Program-made: the position numbers and the translations under genes | Notes under the pieces: generated by a model | The model's input: only the letters and a program-made list of their open reading frames with translations | Databases searched by the model: none | What the model was told of the DNA's origin: nothing | From: Pseudoalteromonas sp. S2755 | GTDB taxonomy: Bacteria > Pseudomonadota > Gammaproteobacteria > Enterobacterales > Alteromonadaceae | Direction of reading: 5' to 3' | Assembly (NCBI RefSeq): GCF_005886535.1 | Contig: NZ_PNDS01000040.1 | Coordinates: 1-39,784, forward strand | Length of the DNA stretch: 39,784 nt | Shown here: positions 26,531 through 35,276 of the stretch, piece by piece | How the letters are laid out: every line of letters begins with the position of its first letter | How positions within the stretch are numbered: position 1 is the first letter of the stretch

Positions 26531-27058
26531 CTAGCAACTCAGGTTATTTAATTGATAGACATAGATATCGTGCTTTTCACCGCCTATATCCAAAAAGGCT
26601 TTTAAACGAGTTTTGCGTTTCATCCCTAACTTGAGCATCAACCGCTGCGACTGCAGATTCTCAACGGCGCATATGGCCTGAATGGTATCTACAGAGAGAC
26701 TTTGAAAAGCCTCCTTTATCAGTGCTATTGCGGCTTCTTCCCCATAACCCTTACCAATCTCTGCCTCAGCTAATCGGAAGCCAATCTCACCGACCCGTTT
26801 TCCTGCATCTACATATTTAAAAACGAGTTCACCAATAAGTTGAGCTTGTGGTTTTTTAACGATCGCAAGGATCAAACGCTCATCGACCCCACCTTTCCAA
26901 GGTTGGCAAGCTTAAATAAGCCTCTCTTTTGCCGATTCGAACGTGGCAGGCGCACCGATATATTTTGACGTATTTGGGTTTTTCCGATGGCTGTAAACCG
27001 CATCTAAGTCATCCATTGTCATTCGCCTTATGGATAAACGTTCTGTTTCAAACTGCAT
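26531..27058 (-). pseudogene. RimJ/RimL-type acetyltransferase gene broken by an in-frame stop
   Basis: From the ATG at 27058 the minus strand encodes a normal GNAT N-terminus (MQFETERLSIRRM ... YIGAPATFESAKERLI). A TAA at 26912-26914 interrupts it, and the same frame continues without a shift as ACQPWKGGVDERLILAIVKK into the remaining domain, which has the acetyl-CoA motif GKGYGEEAAIALI and VENLQSQRLMLKLGM. Reading through gives about 175 residues, the normal size of this family. One base change from a codon such as CAA, GAA or AAA would explain it. Only the 3' two thirds would appear as an open frame, starting at a weak TTG (26875). GGGAAAAA precedes the true ATG. Confidence 0.85.
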
Positions 27059-27141
27059 TGTTATTTTTCCCTACCCTAAGATCACATACCTAGCCATCGG
27101 TCTCATAGATAAACGCTATGTAGCAGAAGCTCTGCACTCTA

Positions 27142-28308
27142 TTACTCTTTACAAGTCGGTATAAGGACAGTGCGTAAATGCCGCCAGGTTATAAACAGTA
27201 ACAGCGCACAACCAAAAACGAGTGCCGCGAGTGACTCAACGCCACTCAGTAGCCATCGGTTGACTAACCACGCTACGCAAGAAAAAAATAACAGCTCAAC
27301 CGCGCCGACTAGCGCATTTGCTGTTCCTGCTTTCTCTGGATGTAAAACGCCAATAAGGTGCATGTAACTTGGAAAATAAGCGCCAAATACAAACATAATC
27401 GCAGCATAAGCAAGCAAAACAGCAAGCGCACTATCACTTGCAAATAGCAGCAATAACACGCTGACAACGAGCGCAGGCCAAGTCCAAATCACGATATCTA
27501 AATAAGCGCGCTTACGCTGCAATACCTTAGTTAAAATTGACCCTATGAGTAAGCCAAACATGGGGATCATCATCGCCTGACCTATTGCCTTAGCTTCCAA
27601 GCCAAACTGCCGTACCAATAAAAACGGCAGATACAGTTGAATGGTGAGATACAAAAAAGTAGGCAACCATTTGAGCGACGCGAGGGAAATAAACGAGCGG
27701 TTTAACAATAGACTTTGATATTCATTAAAGAGCGCTTTTGGCCTCAGCGACATGGTAATTTTACTGCTCTGCTGCATAGTTTTATAGCCATAAATCAGTA
27801 TCAAAATATAGTAAGCGAACGCAAACCATGACATCCCCTGCCACCCTACCCAGCCAGATAAAACGCCAGCTAAAAAAGGGCTGCAAATAGCAGTAACACT
27901 CACCGACATTGATAACGTCGCCATCGCGCTTTTAAGTTCACTACCCGATAATCTTGCAGCAAGAAGCGTTCTACCAATTAACACCGGCGACGCAGCACCA
28001 ATGCCTTGCAATACTCGACCGATAAAAAATACCTCGGCGCTAGATGCAATTGAACAAAAAACTGTGCCTAGCAGTAAAATACCCAGCCCACTAAAAAATA
28101 ACGGCCTATCACCAAACTTATCTCGTAGCGGCCCAACCAGCAGTTGCGCAGCTCCCAATGTAGTGAAATAGCTAATGACTGCTGCTTGTCCTTGACTAGG
28201 CGTAAGCTGTAAGGTATTCGTGATATTAGGTAAAACAGGGATGTAGATTTGGCTTGCGATTTGAGAGCAAGACATCAGCAAAACAGCTAAAAACACAACT
28301 TGAAACAC
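27142..28308 (-). CDS. MFS drug-resistance transporter (Bcr/CflA type)
   Basis: 388 residues with about 12 hydrophobic helices, a complete major facilitator. Features of the DHA1 Bcr/CflA group: the first-helix segment QIYIPVLPNI, the loop 2-3 signature region QLLVGPLRDKFGDRPL, and GRVLQGIGAASPVLIGRTL at helices 4-5, which matches motif C-like drug:H+ antiporters. It should export small toxic compounds from the cytoplasm using the proton gradient; the substrate is unknown. It is transcribed divergently from a LysR-type regulator 100 bases away, the classic arrangement in which the regulator controls the exporter. Confidence 0.9.
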   Translation of the reverse strand: MFQVVFLAVLLMSCSQIASQIYIPVLPNITNTLQLTPSQGQAAVISYFTTLGAAQLLVGPLRDKFGDRPLFFSGLGILLLGTVFCSIASSAEVFFIGRVLQGIGAASPVLIGRTLLAARLSGSELKSAMATLSMSVSVTAICSPFLAGVLSGWVGWQGMSWFAFAYYILILIYGYKTMQQSSKITMSLRPKALFNEYQSLLLNRSFISLASLKWLPTFLYLTIQLYLPFLLVRQFGLEAKAIGQAMMIPMFGLLIGSILTKVLQRKRAYLDIVIWTWPALVVSVLLLLFASDSALAVLLAYAAIMFVFGAYFPSYMHLIGVLHPEKAGTANALVGAVELLFFSCVAWLVNRWLLSGVESLAALVFGCALLLFITWRHLRTVLIPTCKE

Positions 28309-28408
28309 GTCAACCCCCTTGAATTTACTGAGGATGATTCTATCGAGCTTTTAATATCCAAAAAACAAGGTAATAATAAAAACACTTATTCTTGCTAGGA
28401 AATAATTA
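28309..28408. promoter_or_regulatory. Divergent exporter/LysR control region
   Basis: The 100-base gap between divergent genes must carry both promoters and, by family habit, a T-N11-A site for the LysR protein. The region is AT-rich with several possible T-N11-A matches, so I cannot single one out. TAGGAAATAATTA before the ATG at 28409 provides its ribosome site. Confidence 0.4.
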
Positions 28409-29296
28409 ATGGATTGGCTAACCGGAGTGCGGAGTTTTAGCAAAGTTGTAGAGTTTGGCAGTTTTACTCGTGCCGCAGATGAAGAAGGTGTTTCAGCATC
28501 TGCAATGAGCAAGCGAATTGACTGGTTAGAACAGCAGCTTGGCTTAACGCTATTTATTCGTACTACTCGCCAAGTCAATCTCACTGAGGCCGGGGAGCAC
28601 TTTTTACCGAAGGCTTCTCAATGGCTAGCGCAGTTTGAATGTTTAACTGATCACGGGCAAGCACTGAATCAAGCACCATCTGGTAGCTTAAAAATCGCTT
28701 CAACACTCGCAGTAGGCAGCACCATTTTAATGCCAAATATCGCCTCATTTTTAGCCGAATACCCAGAGTTAAAAATTCATCTTAATGTCATCGCCCCTGG
28801 CGCGCACCCAGATCTTACTCACGATTTAGTGATCACACGCTACTATGAAGCTTTTGACTCAGCCTCTCATAAAGGCAGCCGACTCATTGATTATCAAATG
28901 CAGATCTTCGGTGCTCCTCACTATCTCAAACAGCATAAGCCTATCAAGTCTCTTGATGATCTACGCCAACATAAAATGCTGTTAAGCAGCTACTACCACA
29001 AGCTAGGTGGGATTATTTTAGAAAATGGCGATGTCTTTCAGTTTGACAACTATAACTTTGTCTCTGATCAACTCGACGCTATGCTGACGGCAGCGGTACA
29101 AGGTTTGGGACTGGTATTTATTGCGCCAAGCTATGTGAAAAGGGAGCTCGACCAAGGTTTGCTCATACCTGTATTACCTGAAGTAAAATCTGAAGCAAAA
29201 CAATTATGGGCGTATTATCCCAAGACAAACTACACCCCCTATAAAACCCAACTTTTTATCGAACACCTTAAAAAGCACCTGAACTCAACAGATTAG
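28409..29296 (+). CDS. LysR-family transcriptional regulator
   Basis: 295 residues, normal for the family. The winged helix-turn-helix covers residues about 1-60 (FGSFTRAADEEGVSASAMSKRIDWLEQQLG, described here by its position 16-46, followed by LFIRTTRQVNLTEAG). The effector-binding domain starts near residue 88 with GSLKIAST. It belongs to the group that resembles DhcR/AaeR-like regulators with a short C-terminus. It most likely controls the divergent MFS exporter and its own gene in response to an exported compound; this is inferred from gene order. After the gene, 29297-29451 shows no clear terminator. Confidence 0.92.
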   Translation: MDWLTGVRSFSKVVEFGSFTRAADEEGVSASAMSKRIDWLEQQLGLTLFIRTTRQVNLTEAGEHFLPKASQWLAQFECLTDHGQALNQAPSGSLKIASTLAVGSTILMPNIASFLAEYPELKIHLNVIAPGAHPDLTHDLVITRYYEAFDSASHKGSRLIDYQMQIFGAPHYLKQHKPIKSLDDLRQHKMLLSSYYHKLGGIILENGDVFQFDNYNFVSDQLDAMLTAAVQGLGLVFIAPSYVKRELDQGLLIPVLPEVKSEAKQLWAYYPKTNYTPYKTQLFIEHLKKHLNSTD

Positions 29297-29451
29297 AAAA
29301 ACTAGGCTTTCACATTTGTTCACAATTTAAGTACGAAAAATTCTCTAAAGATATAAAACTACATGGTAATTTAGGATGTTTACTCAATTTTGTAGTACTA
29401 ACCAAGTATTTCGCTACATAGTGCTACACATAATAATTTAAAGGACTAACA

Positions 29452-31737
29452 ATGAGTTTTAATCTCTTTAAGAAAACCACACTGGCAACGCTAGTCTCTG
29501 GGCTAGCAGCAATGAATGTACAAGCAAGCCCGTCGCTTAGTTTAGATACCATCACTAACCCAAAAATAGATTGTGATACAAAAATTGAATTATTGATGGC
29601 AAATGCAGCCAATGGCGCAAGTGACAATTTATTGCCCGCCGAAGCTATGCTGGATGTACTCAACACCCACTGCTACCAAGAACGAAAAACGACAACTGAA
29701 ACTGAACGAACCCCGCCAGAGTTAAGGTCAATCCAGTTGAGCTCCAACTCAGTTAATGTCAACAACGGTGACAAAACCGTTGATATTACATTAAGGTTTT
29801 ATGATGAAAGCGGTGTAAAAGGCGCGCGCGTTTATTTATCGCCACCAACAGGGTTTAGTTGGGGGAGCAATAAATCTGCAGCCGCAGCTAATTGGCAGAA
29901 AACAGACGAGCCGGGAGTTTACGAAAGTACGGTTAGTTTCACTTTCACAGATACCGACGTTAATGGTAAATGGTTTTTAACCCTAGGCCATATACTTGAT
30001 GTAAACAACGCTGTTCGCTTTTGGCTGCGCGAGAGTGAAATTGAAGCTGCAGGCTTTAACCCTCATCTCATCGTCGCGAATGATAAAGTCTCAGAAGGCG
30101 TTAACCCTGAAATAAAATCTATTACGATTTCTGACACTGAAGTTGATGTAAATACAGGCGATAAAACGGTTAATATAGCCATAGAAGCTTATGACCATTC
30201 AACGATGTCTAAAGGTGTAATTAGGGTTTCACCGCCTAGCCAGTATAAGTCACTTGCGATAAAACAGGCTGAGTCATCTGATTGGCTAGAAACCGACGTC
30301 GAAGGGGTGTATCGCTCAAATTATTCGTTTACCTTTACAGATAAGGCGTTGCCAGGTGAGTGGTTTGTTGCCTCTGCGATGCTCACTGATAACAATGGAA
30401 ATATGGGGGCTTACAATCGAGAGCACTTTAATCAACTAGGTCTACCGTCTGTTATTACGGTTAAAAATCAAACTGAACTAGATATTGTGCCACCAAGTAT
30501 CGACAATGTCGCTTTTTCGTCACATCAATTGGCCTCAACTAATAGCGAGCAAAACGTCACCCTAACTGTAACTGCGTCAGATATATCTGGTATGGCCAAA
30601 GGCTACTACTCTCTCAGGGCACCGGACGGCTCCGAGGCAAAAGATAAACTATTTACCATAGAACAGTGGCAACAAGGCAGTGATCAGAATACGTTTGTTG
30701 GCACTACAAGCCTAAATTTCAGCAAAGATGACTTGCAAAAAGGTCAAGGTGTTTGGCAGTTAGATGCCAACATTCAAATAGATTCTGCTGGCATTTATAG
30801 CCAAGGTGCAAAAGCGCGAGAATTAACAACGTTAGGCGCCACGCCTTATATCTTTGTTGATGAAGAACAGATCAGTAAAATCTCAGTAAAAGATATAACG
30901 GGAACAAAACGGGTAAAAGCGGGAGCCAGCAATCAAGTGACACTGGAAATAACTGAAAACACATTGTCCAGTTTACCACGCGTATTTGATCTCTACCTCG
31001 ATGCTGACGCCGCAGTCAAATTGGATTTCCATTCTATAGATCAAGGATATACAGTTAACTGCATCGACCAGAGTAACAGTCACTTATGTAGTTTTTCTGG
31101 CGCGTCTGATATTAAATCTGTTCAAGTTTCATTTACTGTAACGCCAAGCGAAGCTGGTGTGTTTGCACCCACTGTTCGCTTTTCATCAGAAGCCCCTGAA
31201 TTAGACTACACAGACAACAAAGTCGCATTTCAGGTAACAAGCTATGAACCACAGCAATTTAGTGTCGTGTTTAAGAACTGGGATGGAAGCGTGCTTTCTA
31301 CTCAAACTATTGAAGAAAGTAGTGCTGCAACGGCTCCTCAAGTTCCGCCTCGGGAAGGTTATACATTTACAGGCTGGAATACTGACTTTAATGATGTCAA
31401 TCAAGATCTTACCATTACGGCACAATTTGAGATTAACAAGTATCAAGTGAAGTTTGTGGATTGGAATGACACCGTCATCAAAGCAGCAGAAGTCGCTCAT
31501 GGACAAGCAGCAACGCCGCCCACTGAGCCACAGCGAGATGGTTATACATTTACCGGTTGGGATCTAGCTTTTGACCAAGTCACCAGTGAACTGGTTGTAA
31601 AAGCACAGTACAAAGCAAACACAACGCCAACGACGACCGATAAGGAAGATAAAGGCAGTTCGGGAGGTGCGTTTGGCTTTTTACTGGCGATGCTAAGCAC
31701 ACTGTTGGCTTTTGGCAGACGCAGAATATCTGCATAA
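29452..31737 (+). CDS. Secreted multidomain protein with InlB-type repeats and a GlyGly-CTERM tail
   Basis: 761 residues. Signal peptide cut after VQA (about residue 25). Three related Ig-like units of about 125 residues follow (about 87-210, 217-340, 345-470), each opening with a pattern like P-S-I-x-x-I/V-x-x-S and a GDKTVDI-type strand; the first two also share a SPP turn. A CARDB-like unit spans about 475-600. Two tandem InlB/Listeria-Bacteroides type repeats (about 602-723) each contain GYTFTGW. The tail has GSSGGAFG, a hydrophobic helix and GRRR, an excellent GlyGly-CTERM signal. Proteins with this tail are normally exported by type II secretion and processed by rhombosortase, then anchored at the surface. 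Adhesion is a reasonable guess; no catalytic motif is seen. Confidence 0.88.
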   Translation: MSFNLFKKTTLATLVSGLAAMNVQASPSLSLDTITNPKIDCDTKIELLMANAANGASDNLLPAEAMLDVLNTHCYQERKTTTETERTPPELRSIQLSSNSVNVNNGDKTVDITLRFYDESGVKGARVYLSPPTGFSWGSNKSAAAANWQKTDEPGVYESTVSFTFTDTDVNGKWFLTLGHILDVNNAVRFWLRESEIEAAGFNPHLIVANDKVSEGVNPEIKSITISDTEVDVNTGDKTVNIAIEAYDHSTMSKGVIRVSPPSQYKSLAIKQAESSDWLETDVEGVYRSNYSFTFTDKALPGEWFVASAMLTDNNGNMGAYNREHFNQLGLPSVITVKNQTELDIVPPSIDNVAFSSHQLASTNSEQNVTLTVTASDISGMAKGYYSLRAPDGSEAKDKLFTIEQWQQGSDQNTFVGTTSLNFSKDDLQKGQGVWQLDANIQIDSAGIYSQGAKARELTTLGATPYIFVDEEQISKISVKDITGTKRVKAGASNQVTLEITENTLSSLPRVFDLYLDADAAVKLDFHSIDQGYTVNCIDQSNSHLCSFSGASDIKSVQVSFTVTPSEAGVFAPTVRFSSEAPELDYTDNKVAFQVTSYEPQQFSVVFKNWDGSVLSTQTIEESSAATAPQVPPREGYTFTGWNTDFNDVNQDLTITAQFEINKYQVKFVDWNDTVIKAAEVAHGQAATPPTEPQRDGYTFTGWDLAFDQVTSELVVKAQYKANTTPTTTDKEDKGSSGGAFGFLLAMLSTLLAFGRRRISA

Positions 31738-31758
31738 CCTGCAAACCTCACTTCAACA

Positions 31759-31780
31759 GCATAGCGAAGCGTCGCTATGC
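31759..31780 (+). terminator. Hairpin downstream of the GlyGly-CTERM protein
   Basis: GCATAGCGA (31759-31767) pairs with TCGCTATGC (31772-31780) around AGCG, 21 bases past the stop. There is no T-run. Further right in the same gap (31738-32106), a second hairpin lies at 31961-31980. Confidence 0.5.
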
Positions 31781-31971
31781 AGTTTACCTTCGCCTTACCT
31801 TCACCAAATTGCATGATAACCATATCAGCCACTTCGATGGATTCACCTGCTGCCAGTGCTGTTATCATTATGCGAAATGGTAACCTGAGTACAGATGGTA
31901 AAGCACCAAACGATCCCAATGGCAATGCAGATAGTATCATTCATCTTAAATATGGCTTAGAGAGCACCTGA
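31777..31971 (+). CDS. Possible small gene or gene remnant (64 codons)
   Basis: A 64-codon open frame whose TGA stop sits in the loop of a hairpin at 31961-31980, a position shared by real genes in this window. Against it: no ribosome site precedes the ATG, and the start lies inside the preceding hairpin. The C-terminal half (DGKAPNDPNGNADSI) loosely recalls Asp/Asn-rich loops of surface proteins. I would treat it as the decayed 3' end of a longer gene rather than a working one. Confidence 0.2.
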   Translation: MQFTFALPSPNCMITISATSMDSPAASAVIIMRNGNLSTDGKAPNDPNGNADSIIHLKYGLEST

Positions 31972-31980
31972 AGGTGCTCT
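31961..31980 (+). terminator. Hairpin in the gap before the DUF4386 gene
   Basis: AGAGCACC pairs with GGTGCTCT around TGAA. The right arm is followed by TCACCTCT, so no T-run. It may terminate a small or decayed reading frame that ends within it. Confidence 0.5.
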
Positions 31981-32106
31981 TCACCTCTCCCGAACTCCCT
32001 GCTCAATAAACTATTGTTACAAATAAACACACCCTATTCTGGAGCTGATACTTAATATGTTGCTAAACTGAGTACAACAATAATAAACAAGTTTTACAGG
32101 TGTACT

Positions 32107-32790
32107 ATGTCATTACAAAAATGGGGAGGTGTCGCTGCACTCACAGAAGCCGCGACTTATTTGTTTGGCTTTGTTCTATTTTTTGGGGTTTTGGACTCAA
32201 GTGAGCACAATACGCCAGCGTTATATCTCGATTTCTTTGTACAAAATCGCGATACCTTTTTTCTTGGTTACATCGTGATTGGGATTATTTTCAGCTTTGC
32301 CCTGATTGTGTTGGTGCAAGCAATTCATCAACGCTTTAACACAATATCACCTGACTGCATGAAGTTTGCTAGCATTGTAGGCTATATTTGGGCAGCGATT
32401 GTCCTTGCCAGTACCATGGTTTTTTTAACTAGCATTGAAGCGATTGCAAAATTTCATGAGCTGGATCCGGCGCTTGCATTAACCATTAATCGCACCATTT
32501 CGATAGTGGTAGATGCACTTGGCGGTGGCATTGAATTAGTTGGTGCGATTTGGGTGCTTACAATCAGTTGCGTCGGTCTCAAACATAAAATATTCACCCC
32601 ACTGCTCCATTATTGGGGTTTGCTTGTAAGTTTAGCTGGGGTTTTAACTTTATTTTCAGGTTTATCTTTCCTTGCCAAAAACCCATTTTTTGAAGTGACC
32701 ACAGCTATATTTGGTCTCGGACAAATTCTATGGTTTATAGGGCTTGGTATCGTATTACTAAAAGAAAGTTCAACGACTTCGCCACGATAA
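32107..32790 (+). CDS. DUF4386-type membrane protein
   Basis: 227 residues with about six hydrophobic helices and short loops. The opening (WGGVAALTEAATYLFGF) and the pattern of a first helix, a long loop with an aromatic cluster, then paired helices fit the DUF4386 family of bacterial inner-membrane proteins, whose role is unknown. AGGTG lies five bases before the ATG. The gene is single: the next genes are on the other strand. After its TAA, the same frame stays open for 31 more codons that read like a helical Lys/Ala-rich tail, which I list as a separate finding. Confidence 0.75.
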   Translation: MSLQKWGGVAALTEAATYLFGFVLFFGVLDSSEHNTPALYLDFFVQNRDTFFLGYIVIGIIFSFALIVLVQAIHQRFNTISPDCMKFASIVGYIWAAIVLASTMVFLTSIEAIAKFHELDPALALTINRTISIVVDALGGGIELVGAIWVLTISCVGLKHKIFTPLLHYWGLLVSLAGVLTLFSGLSFLAKNPFFEVTTAIFGLGQILWFIGLGIVLLKESSTTSPR

Positions 32791-33038
32791 CCCGCAACCT
32801 ATTCACAAGAAGTGATCGCCGAAGCACTAAGTAAAGCACTTAAGAAAAAAGCGCGATCAGCACTTGGCAAATTACAAGTTGGTTGATCTCACCCAACCCT
32901 CGGATGAGTATCAATCAGCCTTAACAACCTGACCCCGTGTAACTGATGCCTTTCTCGCAGCTAGTTTGGTACAACAGCGTCGAATAGGCGTTAGTATCGC
33001 TATCAAATCGTGAAGCAGATGTAGAGGCCGACTGCTTT

Positions 33039-33069
33039 ATGTCATGATTTAAGCTTTAAATCATGACAT
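33039..33069. repeat. 14-bp perfect inverted repeat downstream of the lprI-like gene
   Basis: ATGTCATGATTTAA (33039-33052) pairs with TTAAATCATGACAT (33056-33069) around GCT, 18 bases past the stop of the minus-strand gene at 33087. It is a likely transcript end for that operon, though no T-run follows on the minus strand. The rest of the 296-base gap (32791-33086) shows nothing else apart from the open stretch noted after 32790. Confidence 0.6.
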
Positions 33070-33086
33070 TTATAAGTGCGAGGGAC

Positions 33087-33491
33087 CTATTGTGGCTCAG
33101 GCAGCACGGGTGGCGTACTATCCATATAAGTCAAAAAGTTAGCCCAAAGCGTGTGAGTTCTAGTTTTAACCAATTCCTTACGACATTCGAGCGCCATCAC
33201 ACCGCGAATAGTGCCTTCTCGCCATTGGGTATATACCGCACCGCAGTGGGCATCGAGATAGCTTTGCCACGCCAACTGCGAGGCCTTAATCGCTTCTACC
33301 AGTTGCTCATCAAAGGCATTATGTTCAAGGCTTTTTTGGTAGTAACGTTCAAGTGTTTCAGTTCGCGTGTTAAGCTCGCTCATTGCACACTCATTGATGT
33401 CTATGGTTGAGATAGGGTTTTCACACACATCTCCTCCCGCCAACGCGATTTGGCAATTTAATAAAAACAATGCAGCCGCTATTAATCTCAT
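33087..33491 (-). CDS. LprI-like periplasmic protein (DUF1311, lysozyme inhibitor type)
   Basis: 134 residues with a signal peptide (cleavage after ALA, about residue 18). The mature chain has four Cys (C23, C35, C83, C103), enough for two disulfides, and the family pattern: NECAMSELN, then LxxxYYQ, SQLAWQSYLDAHC, GTIRGVMALEC and a C-terminal R-T-H-x-L. LprI-type proteins are periplasmic; some inhibit lysozyme, many are uncharacterised. Its ATG overlaps the stop of the preceding small gene (ATGA), so translation is coupled. It is the last gene of the MocR operon, with a 14-bp inverted repeat beyond it. Confidence 0.87.
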   Translation of the reverse strand: MRLIAAALFLLNCQIALAGGDVCENPISTIDINECAMSELNTRTETLERYYQKSLEHNAFDEQLVEAIKASQLAWQSYLDAHCGAVYTQWREGTIRGVMALECRKELVKTRTHTLWANFLTYMDSTPPVLPEPQ

Positions 33492-33826
33492 GGTATTTCC
33501 TTTTGTATTTGACCTTTAATGAGTTTCAACATATTACCGATGGAATCGAGGTTAATTCCACCCATCAGCTCTGGATTATTCAACGCATAGAGGTAATCAT
33601 CTATCAAGGTGCAGTCAACCTCGTCACGCAGTTCAATAAACCCAGCCCAATTTTCGAGGTCATCTTCGTCGATTTCACCGCTGAGATATTTTGCCAATAC
33701 CACACTTAACATCGCCTTGCTGATAGCGAGCGATACTGCGCTGTTATCGCTCAATAGTATGTTTAACGCCTGCGCTTTGTGTGGGCCGAATGTAACAAAT
33801 TCGGCCAGTGCTTGTTGCTTATTCAT
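33488..33826 (-). CDS. Hypothetical small acidic protein (112 aa)
   Basis: No family recognised. It has no signal peptide or membrane helix, is helical and acidic (SGEIDEDDLENWAG, RDEVDC), and ends with a basic helix. In size, charge and the LENWAGFIE/LIDDYLYALNNP pattern it resembles small immunity-type proteins of bacteria, but this is only an impression. The start at 33826 is supported by GGAG nine bases upstream. It overlaps the MocR gene by eight bases and the LprI-like gene by four (ATGA), so all three are translated from one message. A function linked to either neighbour cannot be shown. Confidence 0.78.
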   Translation of the reverse strand: MNKQQALAEFVTFGPHKAQALNILLSDNSAVSLAISKAMLSVVLAKYLSGEIDEDDLENWAGFIELRDEVDCTLIDDYLYALNNPELMGGINLDSIGNMLKLIKGQIQKEIP

Positions 33827-35276
33827 GATTTTTCTCCAGCTCTGCGACCAAAGCAAACAACTCACTTAGCCCAGCTTGCTGTTGCTCGACTTCTTGCGCC
33901 GCAAAGCCTAAGCGAATATGACTTAAACTACTAGCCTTATCGAGGGTAAATTCAGGTTCACATTGTACGTAAATCCCTTTTTCACGTGCTTTTTCAGATA
34001 ATCTCGAGACATCGCGTTTGCTGTTTACCCAATACGCCATCCCGCCTTGTGGCACTTCAAAATCAATATCGAACTTGGCTTTAAGCTCGCTAAGGTGCTG
34101 TGCCATCGCATGATGGCGTCCTTGATAGGCTTTGGTCATGCGGCGTAAATGACGCTCAAACCCGCCCTCTTCCATCCAGTAAGCCACAGCCAACTGGGTA
34201 AGCGCATCATTTTTGTGATTAAGTAGCTGCTTACGTGCCACCAGTTGTGCAAGCACATCTGCCCGCGCACTCATATAACCCACACGAGCACCGGCAAACA
34301 TGATTTTTGAGAAGGTAGAAATATAAATCACAATACCACTTGGATCACTTGCCGCCATAGGCTGTAATGGTGGGCAGAGATAATGAAACTCATGGTCGTA
34401 ATCGTCTTCAATAATAAACACGCCATATTGCTGGCACAGCTGGTAAATCGCCATGCGCCTCGGTACAGACAATGTGACCGTTGTAGGATATTGATGCAGT
34501 GGCGTTAAATACAGCAACTTCACTTTATTTTGTTCAAGGCAGCGCGCCAAAGCCTCCACTTTAATGCCTTCTGCATCTTGTGCTAATGCAAAAACTTCAG
34601 CGCCTGCATTGCTAAAGGCGTGTCGCGCAGGTGGATAACCAAGCATTTCGATGGCAACACCATCACCTGGATTAATAAATGCATTTGCCACCAATGAGAG
34701 CGCTTCTTGGGAGCCATTGCAAATCAGTAAGTCATCACATACCAATCCCCTTGCTCGGCGCAAATACGCCTGAATTTGGGATTTCAGTAACTCGCACCCC
34801 GCAATGTCTGAATAGTGAAAATGACTGACATTGGTTTTGCGACACGCCTTTACCAAAAACCGCTTAAACTCATCATAGGGAAAGGCATGAAGATCTGGTA
34901 AGCCCCCTGCAAAACTATAGCGGTAGGCCGAACGCTTAGTGCTGCTCACTGGTGCCAGTGTTTTAGCAAATTGCGGTACGATTTGTGGTGTAGAAGGCAC
35001 CTCTGAAGTTATCTGTTGGCTACTGAAAATAGGCAGCTCAGTGTTGACTCGATAGCCGCTACGTTCTTTCACCACCAGCCAACCTTCAGCTACCAAGTTT
35101 TGTAGGGCATTCATCACCGTGTGCCGATTCATACCATGTAACTCAGCCAGCTTTCGGGCAGAAGGAAGCTTGTCACCGGGTGTGAGTTTACTTTCAGCGA
35201 TAGCGCTGCGTAAAACATCCGCTAAGCGTTTATGTTTAGCATCTTGAGACTGTGTTTTTGGGCTAATAGAAATCAA
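33819..35276 (-). CDS. MocR-type regulator (GntR helix-turn-helix fused to aminotransferase domain)
   Basis: 485 residues. The GntR-type winged helix covers about 14-78 (DKLPSARKLAELHGMNRHTV in its recognition part). A linker leads to a fold-type I aminotransferase domain (about 118-480). PLP residues are visible: N187 in ICNGSQEA, D291-x-Y293 in EDDYDHEF, and the Schiff-base Lys K324 in STFSKIMFAG with R331. MocR proteins use PLP or its adducts as signals; they usually control adjacent divergent genes. The divergent pair on the right encodes an acetyltransferase and a PaiB-like protein, 94 bases away, so these are the likely targets. Two overlapping genes follow it on its own strand. Confidence 0.93.
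   Translation of the reverse strand: MISISPKTQSQDAKHKRLADVLRSAIAESKLTPGDKLPSARKLAELHGMNRHTVMNALQNLVAEGWLVVKERSGYRVNTELPIFSSQQITSEVPSTPQIVPQFAKTLAPVSSTKRSAYRYSFAGGLPDLHAFPYDEFKRFLVKACRKTNVSHFHYSDIAGCELLKSQIQAYLRRARGLVCDDLLICNGSQEALSLVANAFINPGDGVAIEMLGYPPARHAFSNAGAEVFALAQDAEGIKVEALARCLEQNKVKLLYLTPLHQYPTTVTLSVPRRMAIYQLCQQYGVFIIEDDYDHEFHYLCPPLQPMAASDPSGIVIYISTFSKIMFAGARVGYMSARADVLAQLVARKQLLNHKNDALTQLAVAYWMEEGGFERHLRRMTKAYQGRHHAMAQHLSELKAKFDIDFEVPQGGMAYWVNSKRDVSRLSEKAREKGIYVQCEPEFTLDKASSLSHIRLGFAAQEVEQQQAGLSELFALVAELEKNHE

Noticed and set aside
26531..26875. A short 114-residue acetyltransferase as a functional gene
   Set aside because: It lacks the N-terminal third of the fold and a proper start; the missing third lies directly upstream in the same frame beyond one stop codon.
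31542..31940. Minus-strand open frame of 132 codons
   Set aside because: It overlaps the end of the clearly coding 761-residue protein, has no family features and no ribosome site; it is an antisense shadow.
33063..33410. Plus-strand open frame of 115 codons
   Set aside because: It is antisense to the LprI-like gene, whose four Cys and family motifs are intact, and starts inside an inverted repeat.
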